A stretch of DNA of 64,000 bases, from assembly GCA_008330645.1 (NCBI GenBank), contig VLTN01000018.1:372001-436000 (forward strand), in the 5' to 3' direction. The stretch comes from Cafeteria roenbergensis. Lineage: Eukaryota; Sar; Bigyra; Bicosoecida; Cafeteriaceae. Below are positions 30,901 through 42,254 of the stretch, piece after piece. The first letter of the stretch is position 1, and the number at the start of each line of letters is the position of its first letter. Both the position numbers and the translations under genes were made by a program. The notes below the pieces were generated by a model. The model was given only the letters and a program-made list of their open reading frames with translations, was not told where the DNA came from and made no database searches.

Positions 30901-33900
30901 GGCACTGACGCCCGCGTGCGCAGCAGCTCTGCCTCGAGCGCGAGCCGCCGCATCCGCTGCTGCTGCTGCGCCTTGCTCGGGACTGGCGCCTTGGACCACG
31001 GGTCCGTGAGCCAGGCCAGCATCCCCTCCGCCTTGAGCCGCCCCACCGCTACCAGCTCCGCCGCGTCCGCCGCGTTGGCAAGCCTCCAGTCCGACGCAAT
31101 TGCATCTTCACGCCGGGCCCGCTCTCGGGCTGCAAGCGCACCCTGGCTCGGGGCCGAGGCGGCCCACGGCAGCCACACGTCGTCCCACAGTCTCACTATC
31201 TCGGCACGCCCAGGCGCCAGCGTGACGGAGTGGAACCACAGGCCGGGGCCCACCCGGCGCGTGTCCCGCATGTGCCGCTTCGCCAGGCGGGTCTTGGCGC
31301 GGCCCCATGCAGCCCAAACCGACGCGGCATCGCGCGCGGAAGGCCCCTTGCCAAGGCCGACGCGCCGGCGCGAGCCGCTCTCGGTTGCGCTCGCCTCCGA
31401 CTCGCGGGCAGCGGAGGCAGCCAGGTGGACCACCTGCCGAGCCACAAGCGGCGGCGGGGCGATGCCCCGAGACGCATCCGGCTGCGGGCGTGCTTGGCCT
31501 GTGGCAGCCGCGGCAGCCGCGCTCCTCGCCGCGGCAGACGCCGCCAGCTCCGCTGCTCGCTTCTGCCTGGCCGACTTCTTGGCTGCCATCCGCAGCCAAA
31601 GCTTGACTCCCCGGCTCCGCAGGCGCCATCGCCTCACGGCTTCGGCAAGCCCGTGGTCCGGAGCCTTCGCTGCCGCGTCCCGTAGCCACAGCCCGCTCGA
31701 GTCCCAGTCGTCGAGCTGCCCCGACTGGGAAGCCTCGGCCCGGCCCTGCCCAAGCGAAAGGCCCCGCGAGGCGCGGCTTGCATGCTGCCGCCCGGGCCCG
31801 GGGCGGGTGCCGTCGCCAACGGCCACCCCGGCCCCGGGCGGAAGCGCGGACACGAACCGCTTTCCCAGCGTGGCAAGCCCCACGGCCGGGGGGCTCGCGA
31901 GCACCGGCAGGAGCAAGGGGGCGGCGGCCGAAGCGACCCCCCCCGCAACAACGAGCCGAGCTGAGCGGCTGTGCCCCGCGGGATTGGCCAAGCTGAAGGA
32001 CGACACGGCGTCGTATGCGGTGGAGCCACCGATCGAGGAGGCGCGAGCCCAGCCCCGCTGGCCGGCGTGACCCGCCGCGTGCTCAACCACGTCAAGGTCC
32101 GACATGGCCATTCCAGTCCCGCGAACAGGCGTCACCCATGGCCTCGTTTCCGTGAACACGGGGCCGCGGGCAGCGCCTCCCCCCGCCCCTCCCCCTGCGG
32201 TGGCAGTGCGGAACTGCACGAGCCACGCGGCGTGGCGCCGATCCATGATGACATCCGCAGGAAGGATCGAGCAGAGCCCGGAGGACGCTGGCTGGGGGCC
32301 ACTGCGGCCCGCGCCGCGCGTTGCCGCCCAAGCGCCCCCTCGCCCGCGCTGGCTGCGAGCTGGCGCCGCTGCCGGCTGGGGCCCCTGGAACGGGGATCGG
32401 GCGAGAAAGTGACGGTCGCCGCTGGACGGTCGCTCCGGCCTGAAGGCCCGTGAACTGCTCCTGTTCGCAGCCTGAGAGGGCTGCCGGTTCCGCGGCGTCA
32501 CCGCGGCGGGCGGGGGCAGGACGAAGGGCGAGGCCGGCACTGGCTCGGCGCTGGTGACGAAGAGGCCGCTGCCCAGCTGCGGAGGGGGCGCGCGGGGGGC
32601 CGGCCTGCCTCCGTCGGCCGTCGGCGTCACCGTTGACGCGGCGACTTCGGCCCGGGCCGCAGCCACGACGCTCGCTGGCCCCACCCCAGTCACCCACTGC
32701 CCTGCTGAAGCGGCTGTTGTGCCTCGAGGAGCAGCAGCGATCCCGGAGGCCGGCAGAAGTGCCAAGGGGCTGGAGGCGCCGTGGCCGGGCCCGTCGTCGC
32801 CTGGGCTGCGCTGCTCGGGAGTGCCGACTGGGGTGCTTTCGCCCGCAAGCAAGCGAAACCGCTTCGCGGCTCCGTCCTCCGACGCGAGGCGCTGACGCGA
32901 CACGGAGCGCGCGCGCGGCGATCGCAGCGAGCGCGGCGAGGCGGGGGCGCCGTCTGCGCGAGGCTGGGGAACGCAGAGCGAGAGGGCTCGAGCGGAGGCC
33001 AGACCGGCGGCCAGGCGCATGGCCGAGACGAAGCGAGCCACCTGCACCACGCGCCTGGCCGGCGCGGCGACCCCGCGCGCGTCCCCCACCACGAGGGGCA
33101 CCTGCCCGAAGGAGGGCGGAGGCCCGTCCCTGAAGAGGGCGGAGGCGCCGAGCGCCGACGAGTACAGCACGCCGTGCTGGTGGCAGCCGCTGGTCCAGCG
33201 CTGGAAAGCCACCAGGCCGCCGTCGCCCAGAGGGCGCAGATAGGACAGCACGAACGCCCTGGCCGTGGCTGCTGCGTTGGAACGCAGCGACACGCCGGGG
33301 GCTGCCCCGGCCGCCCCCGGCAGCACGTTGGGGACGCGCGAGGCCCCGCCTCCTGCGCCCCCCCCCCTCTCGCGCTTGCTCTTGGAGTCGGCCCGCTTCG
33401 CAACGGCCATCCGCATCTTGGCCTCGGCCTCCCAGAGGCCCTTGAGCGCTCGCTCGCACGTCGGGTCCGTGCGGACGGCACAGCGGAGATGGAAGATCGC
33501 GCTCCGAAGGCGGCCCAATGCCACGGACGCGAGGCCGAAGAACAGGTGACCCTCGAGCTCGTGGGGGCGCAGCTGGCAGAGGCGGTGCGCGAGCCCGGCG
33601 CACTCCGCAGGGCGGCTCATGGCCAGGAGGAGAGGGCAGGCCAGACGCAGCGCCTCGATGCAGTTGGCGTCGTCGTGCAGCGCGTGCAGCGACGCGAGCA
33701 GCGCCACGCGGTTGAAACCCTGGGAGGCCTTTTGCAGCGCCCGGCGGAGCAGTCGGGAGCACGGCCGCATCTGGCTGGGTCGCACGTTACGGAGCATCAC
33801 GCCGGGCCCATCCCCCGCCGCTGTGAGCAGGGGAAGGCCGGTGCGCGAGCCCGAAGCGGCGCCCACTGACGGAACCGTCGACGCTGACGCGGCCCCGCCC

Positions 33901-36900
33901 CCTGCCAGCGCGGCGTTGGAGCGGGCAACCCTTGCAGCCCGGAGGTCCGGCGGCGCGTCCAGCACCTCGTCGTCCCTCTGCAGCGTGTACGTTCCGTCGG
34001 TGTGGTGTTCGGCCACAACCGCCTCGACGGGGCCAGCTATTCCGGAGGCGGGCGCGTCGACCAATACTCGATCGCCGCGGCGGAACAGCCGGGTGGCCTG
34101 CCGGAGCGACGCCGCGTCCAGCGGCACGGCCTCGTCGGCCCTGCAGGCAGTGAAGGCCAGCGCCAGCGTCAGCGGCGAGTGGGCGACGCCGCCGTCCGAG
34201 TCAGCGCCCCCAGCAGCCGCCTGCCGAGAGGCCTCCCCGCGCGGCCTCATGCTGCGCGCCGCAAACACCGCCTGCTTGGCCAGGGACAGAGACCCCGCCT
34301 CCGACACCAGAGCGCGCACCAGCTGGGGGTGCACCGGCACGCCAATCTGCCGCAGCCGGGGAAAGGTCCCGTAGTCCCGGGGCGCGGCTGCCGACGCGTC
34401 GGGGGACACAAACAGCCTCCAGAACCGCGACTCCACAGGGAGAATTCCGGCTGCGGCGGTGGGCACGCCGCCGCTGGACACGCCGCCGATCCAGGAGGAC
34501 GCTGACGCCAGCCGTGTGGCGCTCCGCCGGGGCGCGCCCAGCGCCCTCCGCGCGTCGCGCTGGCCAGGCAGCGCGCGCGCCCCGCCGGCCCTGCCGGCCC
34601 CGCCCCCCGCCCCGGCTGCCCCGGCGCCCTCGAGCCGCCCGTTTCCTCCGGAGGAGAGCGGGAGCGGGAGGTCCAGGGGCAGGAAGGGCACGCCGTGGCC
34701 GTCTGCGTCCGAGGTGAGCGACCCCGGGACGCGCGGCGCCACAGCGCGCTGGCGGCGCGATGGGCCGGTCGCCGCGAGTGTCGCAGGGGCCCTGCTCGCT
34801 CTGTGGCGCTCGCGAAGGCCGGCGGCGACGGGGTTCCTTCCGAACACGGAGAGCCCCGCCGCTGCTGCCGCCACCAGCGCTGGCCCCGTCTCCTTGTCGT
34901 CCTCGGCCTTGGTGCGCTCGATGCTGGCCTGGCCAATGGACGTGAGGGCGCCCAGCGCGCCTGCGCTGGAGGGGGGCACGGGCGGCGCCACAGGCAGCAG
35001 GGCGAAGTGTCGCCGCAGACAGCGGCCCTCGCTGTCGTCGAGGTGAAGCCGAACGCCGGCCACACGGCGCGTTCGGCGCCACGATTCATCGCCCAGAGCG
35101 CCAAGCGAGACAGCTTGACCGCCCTGCCCAAACGGCCGCCGCTGAGAGGAGGGCGCTGCAAGCCCGGCGAGGGCCCGACGGGCCGCCTCCTTGGCCTTGG
35201 GGCGCATGGCGTCCGCTGCCACGGCGGCGGCGTCAATGCCTGCCAGCGTATGCCACCCGCCCAGCCTCACGGCGGCGCCACCCCCGGACGCCGAGGGCTT
35301 GGCCAGGCCTGACGACAGGCGTTCGTGGGCCGTCGCGACTGCGGAGGCGTGCCGGATCGGCATTCCCAGCGCTCGCTTCACCGTCACCGTTGCGACGTCG
35401 TCGGCGACGACGGCGCCGGTGAAGGCGGCGGGCCACACCACGTCGGCGTGGCGCTCCTCGGCGTCGTCATCCGGCCCGTCGCCCACCCCGTCGTGCGTCC
35501 GCCAAGCCTCCCTGCCCGTGCTGACGCGCCCCAGCGTCGAAACGAGGGTCCTGGTCTCCCCGCCGTCCCGGAGCGCCGGCCGCAGCACCGCTGCGCCCCC
35601 CGACCGCATCGCTAGCGCAGCCCTCGCCCGCGCGCGCATCTCCTCGAACGCGGCGGCCGGCGCCGACCCCTCCGAGTCTGCTCGCCTTCCCGCGCTGGCG
35701 ACCTCTTGCTTCACTCGCACGGAGGGCGGCACGCGACGCAAGGCCGCGTCCAGCTCCGTCACGCGCGCAGCTTGGGGCGGTCGAGCCAGCATCAGTAGTC
35801 GGTCCTCTGCCGCGGCGTCATCCTCCCCGGGCAAGGCCTTGGCGCTCCAAGGCCAGCCCGTCCAGCGCTCGAAGCCCTCCCACTCCGAGTCACGGGGCTG
35901 CGCCTGCAGCCGGCCACCGCGCAGCGCGCTGCGCGTCGCCCGCCCCCGCCGGGCGCCGCCCGATGCTGCAGCTGCAGCTGCAGCTGCAGCCGCGGACTGG
36001 GGCGGGAACGGGCGGTGAGGCCCACCCCCGCGCGTCGCGAACGGGTCGGCGATCCGCACCGAGCGCAGCCTGCCCGGACCCGCTCCCGGACCCGCCTCTC
36101 CGCCCTGCGCCGACCCCTCGTGCGCCGTGGTGCCGTCAGCAGCCGCAGAGGGCTCCCGCCGCAGCCATTCCCTGGGCACGGCAGGGTGGCTTGTGCGCCC
36201 GCCTGGCACCATCGCCCAGTGGACTGGACTGTCGGCAGCGCTCGCCGCCCCCCTGCCAGCGCCCTTGCTGTTCCGCCGCTCCCCCCAAGATGCGTCCGAC
36301 GGGTGCGTGTCCAAAGGGGGCGGCAGAACCGACGACTCGGCAGATGCGCGCCGCCCACCACCACCAGCGCCGGCAGTGTCCGCCCCCTGGGCAGACGCCC
36401 GAGGCGACCCCGGCCTGCCTTGGCTTGCGGGGGCCGCTGCGCCGCCTTCCGCCCCGCGGGCCGCAAACCACAGCAGTGCACCGTCCCCCCTCGCCACGCG
36501 ACGGGCCGTCACGTTGGAGAAGGCCCGTCCGGCAGCGGTCCAGGCCGCCAGCCGGGCCGTCGCCCGTTGCCGCCGCGCCTCTCGCCGGGACTGGCTGCGG
36601 CTCTGCCGCTCCCCCGCCACAGCAGCAACGCGAACTCTGGCGTTCGCCCAGGCCTCGCGACGCTGCCACGATGCCGCCGCTGCCAGCCAGGCCGCAGCCT
36701 TGGCGTCCCGCACGCGGCAGAGCTGCGCGGCCCGCTCCAGAAGCGCAAGGTCCAGAGACCGCTGCGCCGACAGGCGGGTGGGGCCCCCTCCCAGGAGCGG
36801 GAGGCCCTGCCCGTCCGTGCCCCCGTCGTCAAAGTGCCGGGCCGCGCCCTGAAGGTCTGTCAGGCCGTGGCTCTCGGCGCCGTCTCCGCGCGGCCCCGCC

Positions 36901-37511
36901 GCCGCCTGGCGCCCGCCCCCCGGCCCCATCACAACGGAGAGCCTCGACGTGGACGAGTAGACTGCATGGCGGAGCGCCTGGGCCCGGCTCTGCTGCGCTG
37001 AGGTGGCTGCGATGCCGGCGCCGGCGAACGCCAGCGGGCCCGCGCGGCGCCACGCTGCCGCCATCGCCTCTCTCCCGGACCTGCCCAGGCGCGGCGGGCC
37101 CACAATCGCAAAGCGGGGTGTCACGCGCGGCGGGGGCACGCGCACGCCAAACGCCTCGGAGAGAAATGCCCGCTGCCGGGTGGCCGCCTCCTCGTGCCAG
37201 GCAGCCACAGCGGCGGCGACCACGCGCTCAGTTCCCACCTCCGCGGCGTGCTTGGCTCGCTCCTCCGCGGCTCGCTGGCGCATTACGCCGCTCATGCGGC
37301 GCGGTGCGGGCGCAGCAAGACCGAGCGCTTCCCACAGCGATGCCTCCCCTTGTGCCGGCTCCTTTGGCGCGGCTGGCCGCCTGGGCCGCTCTGGGCCCCG
37401 GGCAGGAGCATTACCCATTGCCAGAAAGGAGGGCATGCGGGCCAGTCCACGGCGCGGGCCGACAGCACTGTCTGCGCATCCGGGCAACGCCAAACGGGCA
37501 ACGGCAGCCAC
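26154..37511 (-). CDS. Giant protein with TPR-like region, RS-like segment and C-terminal acid-phosphatase-type HAD domain
   Basis: One uninterrupted 11.4-kb frame, 3,785 aa. The C-terminal ~280 residues match the class-B/plant acid phosphatase branch of the HAD superfamily: motif I VFDVDDTALSS (about 3634-3644), motif II IFLTERPPEARKATLEAL, motif III Lys in FKYEARMALTRRGFRIVCVV, motif IV GDQDHDFAGGF, and the family ending CKLPNMLYDSL. The helical stretch SFYLGGEYDRGVRLACKVCRRYL fits the family's N-terminal helices. The nucleophile Asp and the Asp two positions on are both present. Unlike relatives there is no signal peptide. Upstream: an SH3/Tudor-like strand set (RRGDRVLVDAPAS, about 1147), TPR-like helices (about 1253-1370, HLFFGLASVALGRLRSAIFH), Arg-rich helices near 2000-2150, an RS-like run (about 2795-2820), and a 13-residue Asp run (about 3193-3206). 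Starts at residues 26 or 32 are alternatives; the latter would give MGN, a possible myristoylation site. Two fused genes cannot be excluded. Confidence 0.68.
27894..27937 (-). repeat. GTC/GAC trinucleotide tract coding polyaspartate
   Basis: An almost pure TCG/GAC triplet run (about 14 units) encodes consecutive Asp residues in the giant HAD-containing protein. Confidence 0.85.
28679..28710 (-). repeat. CCG trinucleotide tract coding polyglycine
   Basis: About ten CCG units on the plus strand encode a Gly run in the giant protein. Confidence 0.8.
35961..35992 (-). repeat. GCTGCA hexamer tract coding polyalanine
   Basis: About five near-perfect GCTGCA units encode an Ala run near residue 510 of the giant protein. 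The unit is self-complementary, so the tract can fold on itself. Confidence 0.75.
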
Positions 37512-38235
37512 GCCAGGTGGCCGGGCCCGCTCGCCTGGCTTGACATGCAGACGAGCAAACGCGACGCGCGCAAAAACACTGCAGGCGCGTGCACAGCAGC
37601 GGCGGCAGCAGACGGAGAGCGGCGCGGAGTCGCACCATCAGTGTCCGCTGTGCCCGGCCTTGGCGGCAAACTGTCGGCCTGCGCTCGCAAGCCCTCGCTG
37701 TCGATCGGCAGGACGAGCCCGCTCATTGCGGTCTCTGGCCCTCTCGGCCGGTCGTTGTTCGCTGCTGGCCCAGCGCTGTTCAGCGCGGGCAGCAGCGGCG
37801 GGTGCCGCGCGTTGCGAGTGTGCATTGGCAGGGCCAGCCCGCACAGCAATCGATGCCCTTGCTCTGCCGACGCTGCAAGCCGCCCCCAAGCCCCGAATGG
37901 GACCCGCATCGCTCAAACTCTGAGGCAGCGTTTGGGGCTTCGTGCTGTGGCGGGCAAGGCTGCAGCGTGGGGTCAGCCCTCCCGAAACGAGCCCACGCAC
38001 GGAAATGGCGTTGCCAAGCCGCCGTCCGTACACAGCTCGCACACGCAACAAGAGTGCACCCGTTCGGGTCCCGGTTCGTGTCTAGGCAGACTCGGGGCAT
38101 TGTACGGGCGCCCGCGTGCCGCTGGGCGCGAGCCCACAGGTGCATGCGTTTGGCAGAGCCAGTGGCGGTGGTTGAAATTCTCTGCCCCTCCCCCGACCCG
38201 CCTGCCGCTGCGGCACGCGAGCGCCCCGCCCCAGC
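37512..38235. promoter_or_regulatory. Divergent intergenic region between giant HAD gene and four-RRM gene
   Basis: 724 bp between opposed starts, the longest divergent spacer here. Open frames cross it on both strands, but none shows domain signal. The segment directly upstream of the RRM gene start (about 38160-38200, GGTTGAAATTCTCTGCCCC) is the least GC-rich and a likely core promoter. A small upstream exon of either gene could be hidden here. Confidence 0.35.
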
Positions 38236-39367
38236 ATGGCCGCAGGCATGGATGTGGACTCCCGCATGGACATGAGCTTGGAATCGATCTCGACCCGCCG
38301 CTCCGCCTCCGGGCGGCCCGCGAAGGCCCGTTCGTGAGCCGGGGCAGGCGGTTGGCATCTTTCCACCCTCGCCCCCGCCCCCAGGCATGCGGCTCTTGAA
38401 GGACTCGCACTCCCGCGGCCACGGAAGGATGTTGGTAGTGTGTGCTCTTTCCTGCCTCCTTCGCTCCCGCAGCTCCCGGATGGCTGGAGACTCGGGCGGA
38501 TCGTGAGAGCGAGGCTGCGATGGTCTTGGGCCTCGGGCTCCTCCTCTCGCGAACTCGAAACGCCCTCCGCCTGACGCTCCCTGGCGCTCGCCCGCAGTAG
38601 CACGACCCGCGTGTTTGTGGGCAACCTGTCCTGGTCCACGACGTGGCAGGCCCTGAAGGACCACATGTCCTCCGTGGGCACTGTGACGCGCTCCGACGTG
38701 CTCACCCGCAGCGACGGCAAGAGCAGCGGCGGCGCTATCGTCGAGTTTGCCGACCCCGCCAGCGCCCGTCGCGCCATCGACGAGCTCACAGACACCTCTT
38801 TGGACGGCCGCGACATTTTCGTGCGCGAGGACCGCGAGGGCCCCGCTGGAGTGCGCAAGCTCGGCGCGCCGGCTGCAGCTCCCGCGCCCCGCCCCGGTGG
38901 CATCACCGGCCGCAACCCGCGCCTCTTCGTCGGGAACCTTTCGTGGGACGTCTCGTGGCAGGGTGAGCACCCCATCCTCGCCGTGGCCTTGTTCCTGCTC
39001 CCGTGCCGCGCCAGCGCGGACTGCAATCGCAACGTCGCGCTGCCCCATGCAGCTGCGCCTGCCGCCACGCGTCCCCGCCTCCCCACCCGCCCCCACTGTC
39101 TCCGCGGCGCAGATCTGAAGGACCATTTCAAGTCCGTGGGGCCCGTGGCGCACGCGGATGTGCTGAAGCTTCCCTCCGGACGCTCGAAGGGGTGCGGCAT
39201 CGTCGAGTTCAGCAGCGCGGACGACGCCGCTCGCGCCGTGGCCACCATGCACGACTCCATGCTCAAGGGCCGCCCCCTCCTCGTGCGGGAAGACCGCGAA
39301 AGCAGGGAATACAAGGCCGCCACCGGCGGCGCATCTGCCGCTGCCTCCAGCGGTGCGCCCGCGCCCC

Positions 39368-39399
<32 letters not shown>

Positions 39400-39936
39400 C
39401 GCGTGCCCGTCTACTTTGGGAACCTGGCGTGGAGCGTCGACTGGCGCGGCCTGAAGGACTTTGCCAAGCGCGCGGGCTATCCCGTGTCGGACGCCAACGT
39501 CATGAGCGGCTCCGACGGCCGCTCGCGCGGTTTCGGCGTGGTGTCCTTCGACAACATGGGCGAGGCCAACGCCGCCATCGCCCGGCTCAACGGAACGGAG
39601 CTGGACGGCCGCGCCGTGGAGGTGCGCCTGGACCGCGGCGCGGCCCCTGGCGGTGCCGCCGCCGCTGCCGCGCCGGCACGGGACTTTGCTCCCAGAGCGG
39701 GCGCCCCCGGCGGCGTGGGCTGCCGCGTCCGCCTCGACAACCTGCCCCCCGATTTCGCCTGGCAGGAGGTCAAGGACACCCTGCGCCAGCTCGGCTGCTC
39801 GCTTGCCTGCCGCACGGAGGCCGCTCACGGCACCGGGTTTGCCACCTTCGACAACCCCGCTGACGCCGCATTCGCCGCCACCTTCGACGGAGCCGACGTC
39901 AACGGTCGCATCGTTGGCATCCGCATCGTCGGCTGA
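38236..39936 (+). CDS. Four-RRM RNA-binding protein (hnRNP M / Gbp2-Hrb1-like), three exons
   Basis: CDS join(38236..38333, 38598..38962, 39113..39936), 428 aa. Exon 1 codes a short Met/Asp/Ser/Arg leader; the first splice (264-bp intron, GTGAGC...CGCAG) gives KARSSTTRVFVGNLSW. RRM1 about 36-110, RRM2 about 139-210, RRM3 about 253-325, RRM4 about 357-428. Each of the first three has RNP2 (VFVGNL, LFVGNL, VYFGNL) followed by W-x-x-LKD, the wording of hnRNP M and yeast Gbp2/Hrb1, and an RNP1-like strand (GCGIVEF, GFGVVSF). RRM4 is degenerate at RNP2. A polyglycine linker joins RRM2 and RRM3. Likely nuclear mRNA binding in splicing or export. The second intron (150 bp) lies in RRM2, directly after SWQ, and has no stop in frame, so retention would insert 50 residues. 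Confidence 0.9.
38334..38597 (+). other. Four-RRM gene intron 1
   Basis: 264 bp, GTGAGC donor, CCCGCAG acceptor. The phase-2 join (TC-T) restores a serine codon before TTRVFVG. Without it the RRM1 frame has no ATG start. Confidence 0.75.
38963..39112 (+). other. Four-RRM gene intron 2, stop-free and a multiple of three
   Basis: 150 bp, GTGAGC donor and GCGCAG acceptor. Splicing gives SWQDLKDHFK, the RRM family sequence. Reading through gives an unrelated 50-residue insert. Confidence 0.85.
39365..39402 (+). repeat. GGC tract coding polyglycine linker
   Basis: About ten GGC units between RRM2 and RRM3, encoding a flexible Gly linker. Confidence 0.8.
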
Positions 39937-40193
39937 ACCTCCAGCTCGCGCAGCCCCGTCGGCAGCCGCTCTTGCTATCGTCCGCCGCCCCCCCCCCCTC
40001 CTCCCCTCCCCGCGGCCCCGCGCGAACCTTTCGCCACGAACGAACGACGGTTTGTTCGCCACGTGTGTCACTGTGTCTCTCTATGCGTGTGCCTTTGCTC
40101 AAGCGCGTGAATCAGCGTGCAGCGGGCTCACCGGCAGCACACGAGCCACGCAACGACCCCGCGGCAACCGGGCGGCGGCGTGGCCAGCTTGCT
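39937..40193. other. Shared 3' region of RRM and F-box genes
   Basis: 257 bp between convergent stops. It contains C-tracts and the most AT-rich stretch locally (about 40040-40100), which fits 3' UTR and polyadenylation sites for both genes. Confidence 0.4.
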
Positions 40194-42254
40194 TTACATG
40201 CAAGCAGCTTGCTGCATCCCCGCTCGGCCCCTCACCAGGCGGGCAACGCCGCCTGCTCCGAGCGCTCCTCCGCCCTGCGCTGACAGGGAGCGAGGCCCCC
40301 TCGCCACCTCCCAAACCCCCCAGAAGCCACTGTCGACCCCGCTGCCTTCCACCCCGCACGAATGAAGCAGCAGCTCCAGGTGGGGCGCTGTTCCCGCGGC
40401 CTCGAGCACTCCGCGGCCGTCCCCGTCGCCGCCGTCCCTCACAGCCTCGCAAACGGCTTCTGCAGCCGCAGACGCCTCGTCAACAGGGCCCGCGTGCCAC
40501 CCCTGCAGCCGGCAAGATACGAAGGGGCGGTCCTCGCGCAGAACCGCCACCCCGCCGAGGACCAGCAGCTGCCTTTGGTCCGCCCCCCTGCCAACAATCG
40601 CCACCCGAAGACCGCCGGGCTCGCCGGCGGCCCCGCGACGATCGCCGTCTCCGCTGCCAGTCGCTGTCGCGCGCAGGCTCAAGCTCAGCTCCACGCTCGG
40701 CAGCACCTCCCCAGAGGAATAGCACCACAGCAGCGTCCACGGCTCCGGGTCAGCCGGCGCCCCCGCGCCGGCCCCAATCCATCCGAGCGCGCTGGACCCT
40801 GCGGCCGCGGCCAGCAAGTCTGCCGCGGCCTCCGGGACGGGCGGCTGGCTGGCCGCACCTGCGCCGCGTCGCGCTCTCCTGGCTGACCCGCGCTCGTCCG
40901 CACGGTCCGCGCGGGCTGCTGCTTCCATGAGTCCGCGGGCTTGATGAGCCGAAAGCGGCAGAGCCAACGGCGCGTCGGGAAGGAACACGTTGGCCAACGC
41001 CCGGGCCGCCTCGCGGGCCGCCAGCGGCTGAGAGTGGGCGCGCGGGGACGCAAGGCAGTCACGCAGGTGCCGCACAAGCGCGCTCCCAGACGCAGCAGCC
41101 GCCACCTCTGCTCTCGTGGCGGGGTCGGCCACAGCTGCCATGTTGGCCAGCACAGCGGCGGCGAGCTCCTTGGCCGCCCCGCTGGCATCGGCAGACGCGT
41201 GACCGAGCGCGTCCAGCGCGCCCGCGCTTAGAAGCCGCTTCGCGGAAGTCGTATCCTTTGAGCAAGAGGTAACCAGCACGGCCAGAGCGAGGCCCGCGCG
41301 AGTGCTGGCCCTGCTAACCGCGCCTGACGAGGCCCCGGCCTGTCCCACGCCGCCCCGTACCGCCCGGTCAAGCACGGCCACCGCCCGGAGTGCCGCTCCC
41401 AGGGCCATGAATCGAAATAGGCAGGATCCGCGGCAGAGCGCATCGGGCCGCAGCTCGACCGCGGCAGCCTTGGGCTCGGAGAGCGGCTGCGCGGTCGCCG
41501 CCCCGCCCCCAATGTGCTGCTGGGCGCAGCGAGCCACCTCCTCTCGCACCGCCTGCCGACGCTGGAAGGATGCGTCCCGCTCCGCCGCCGCGGCAGCGGC
41601 AGTGACGTACAGAGCTGCCGCGGCAGGCCCGTCAGAGGCCAGGGGGTCGACAATGCCCCATCGGTGGAGCCCCAGCTCGGCCCAGCAGGCGTCATCCAGC
41701 AGCCTGGCGCGCGCGATCCGGCAGGACCGGGCGAGCGCGCCGGCGGCCTGCACGCCAGCAAAGGCGACCACGGACCCCAGCAGCTCCGGCGGCATGCGAC
41801 GGAGCAAATCCGTGAGGCTGTGCACGGCCTGGACGCCCGCGCCCGCCCCTATGCGCCGCCGCCGCTCCGAGAGCATCGCTTCAGCTTGGCGGATGGTGGA
41901 CAAGCCCGAGGTGAGCGAGGTAACGCCGTCCTGCAGCTTGCGCACGCGGGACTCAAAGTCGGCCAGCGCTGACGCCGACTGCTGCAGCCACTGTGGCCGA
42001 CAGCCTCCCGGGGAGCCAGGGGCAGCTGGTGCCGGCCTAGTCGCGGTCGCGCTGGCTGCCGTTGCCGGGCCTCCGCCGGTCGCGGGCAGGGCCTCACTGG
42101 CCGCTTGGGCGTCCCGGGCAGCCTGGTCCAGCGCGGCCTGCCGCTTCGCGCTCTCGGCTGCAGCCGCTGCCTTGGCCCTACGCCGCTCCAGCACGGGGCC
42201 CGGGCGCAGGTGCCAGCACGTGCCCTCGCGCGTGGTCACGAGCGCAACGAGCAT
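40194..42254 (-). CDS. F-box and ARM-like repeat protein
   Basis: 686 aa from ATG 42254; the frame is open upstream to 42806 but has no homology there, and the neighbouring gene's first exon lies on the other strand at 42528. A short charged helix (about 25-50, RRRAKAAAAAESAKRQAALD) and coiled coil (about 85-125) precede an F-box-like motif at about 150-195: LRRMPPELLGSVVAF, then ARSCRIARARLLDDACWAEL. Residues about 318-432 are ARM/HEAT-like helices (LLSAGALDALGHA...AAVLANMAAVADP, ARALANVFLP). The C-terminus (about 500-660) is beta-rich with conserved-looking strands (WTLLWCYSSGEVLP, LRVAIVGRG, SGFWGVWEVARG), reminiscent of a sandwich domain, family unknown. Probably an SCF substrate adaptor; F-box and ARM calls are by motif shape only. 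A 5' exon may be missing. Confidence 0.6.
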   Translation of the reverse strand: MLVALVTTREGTCWHLRPGPVLERRRAKAAAAAESAKRQAALDQAARDAQAASEALPATGGGPATAASATATRPAPAAPGSPGGCRPQWLQQSASALADFESRVRKLQDGVTSLTSGLSTIRQAEAMLSERRRRIGAGAGVQAVHSLTDLLRRMPPELLGSVVAFAGVQAAGALARSCRIARARLLDDACWAELGLHRWGIVDPLASDGPAAAALYVTAAAAAAERDASFQRRQAVREEVARCAQQHIGGGAATAQPLSEPKAAAVELRPDALCRGSCLFRFMALGAALRAVAVLDRAVRGGVGQAGASSGAVSRASTRAGLALAVLVTSCSKDTTSAKRLLSAGALDALGHASADASGAAKELAAAVLANMAAVADPATRAEVAAAASGSALVRHLRDCLASPRAHSQPLAAREAARALANVFLPDAPLALPLSAHQARGLMEAAARADRADERGSARRARRGAGAASQPPVPEAAADLLAAAAGSSALGWIGAGAGAPADPEPWTLLWCYSSGEVLPSVELSLSLRATATGSGDGDRRGAAGEPGGLRVAIVGRGADQRQLLVLGGVAVLREDRPFVSCRLQGWHAGPVDEASAAAEAVCEAVRDGGDGDGRGVLEAAGTAPHLELLLHSCGVEGSGVDSGFWGVWEVARGPRSLSAQGGGALGAGGVARLVRGRAGMQQAACM

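Noticed and set aside
38611-38625. Start of the RRM gene at a GTG at 38611
   Set aside because: It would begin inside RNP2 of RRM1; an upstream exon with ATG 38236 joins in frame through a standard GTGAGC...CGCAG intron.
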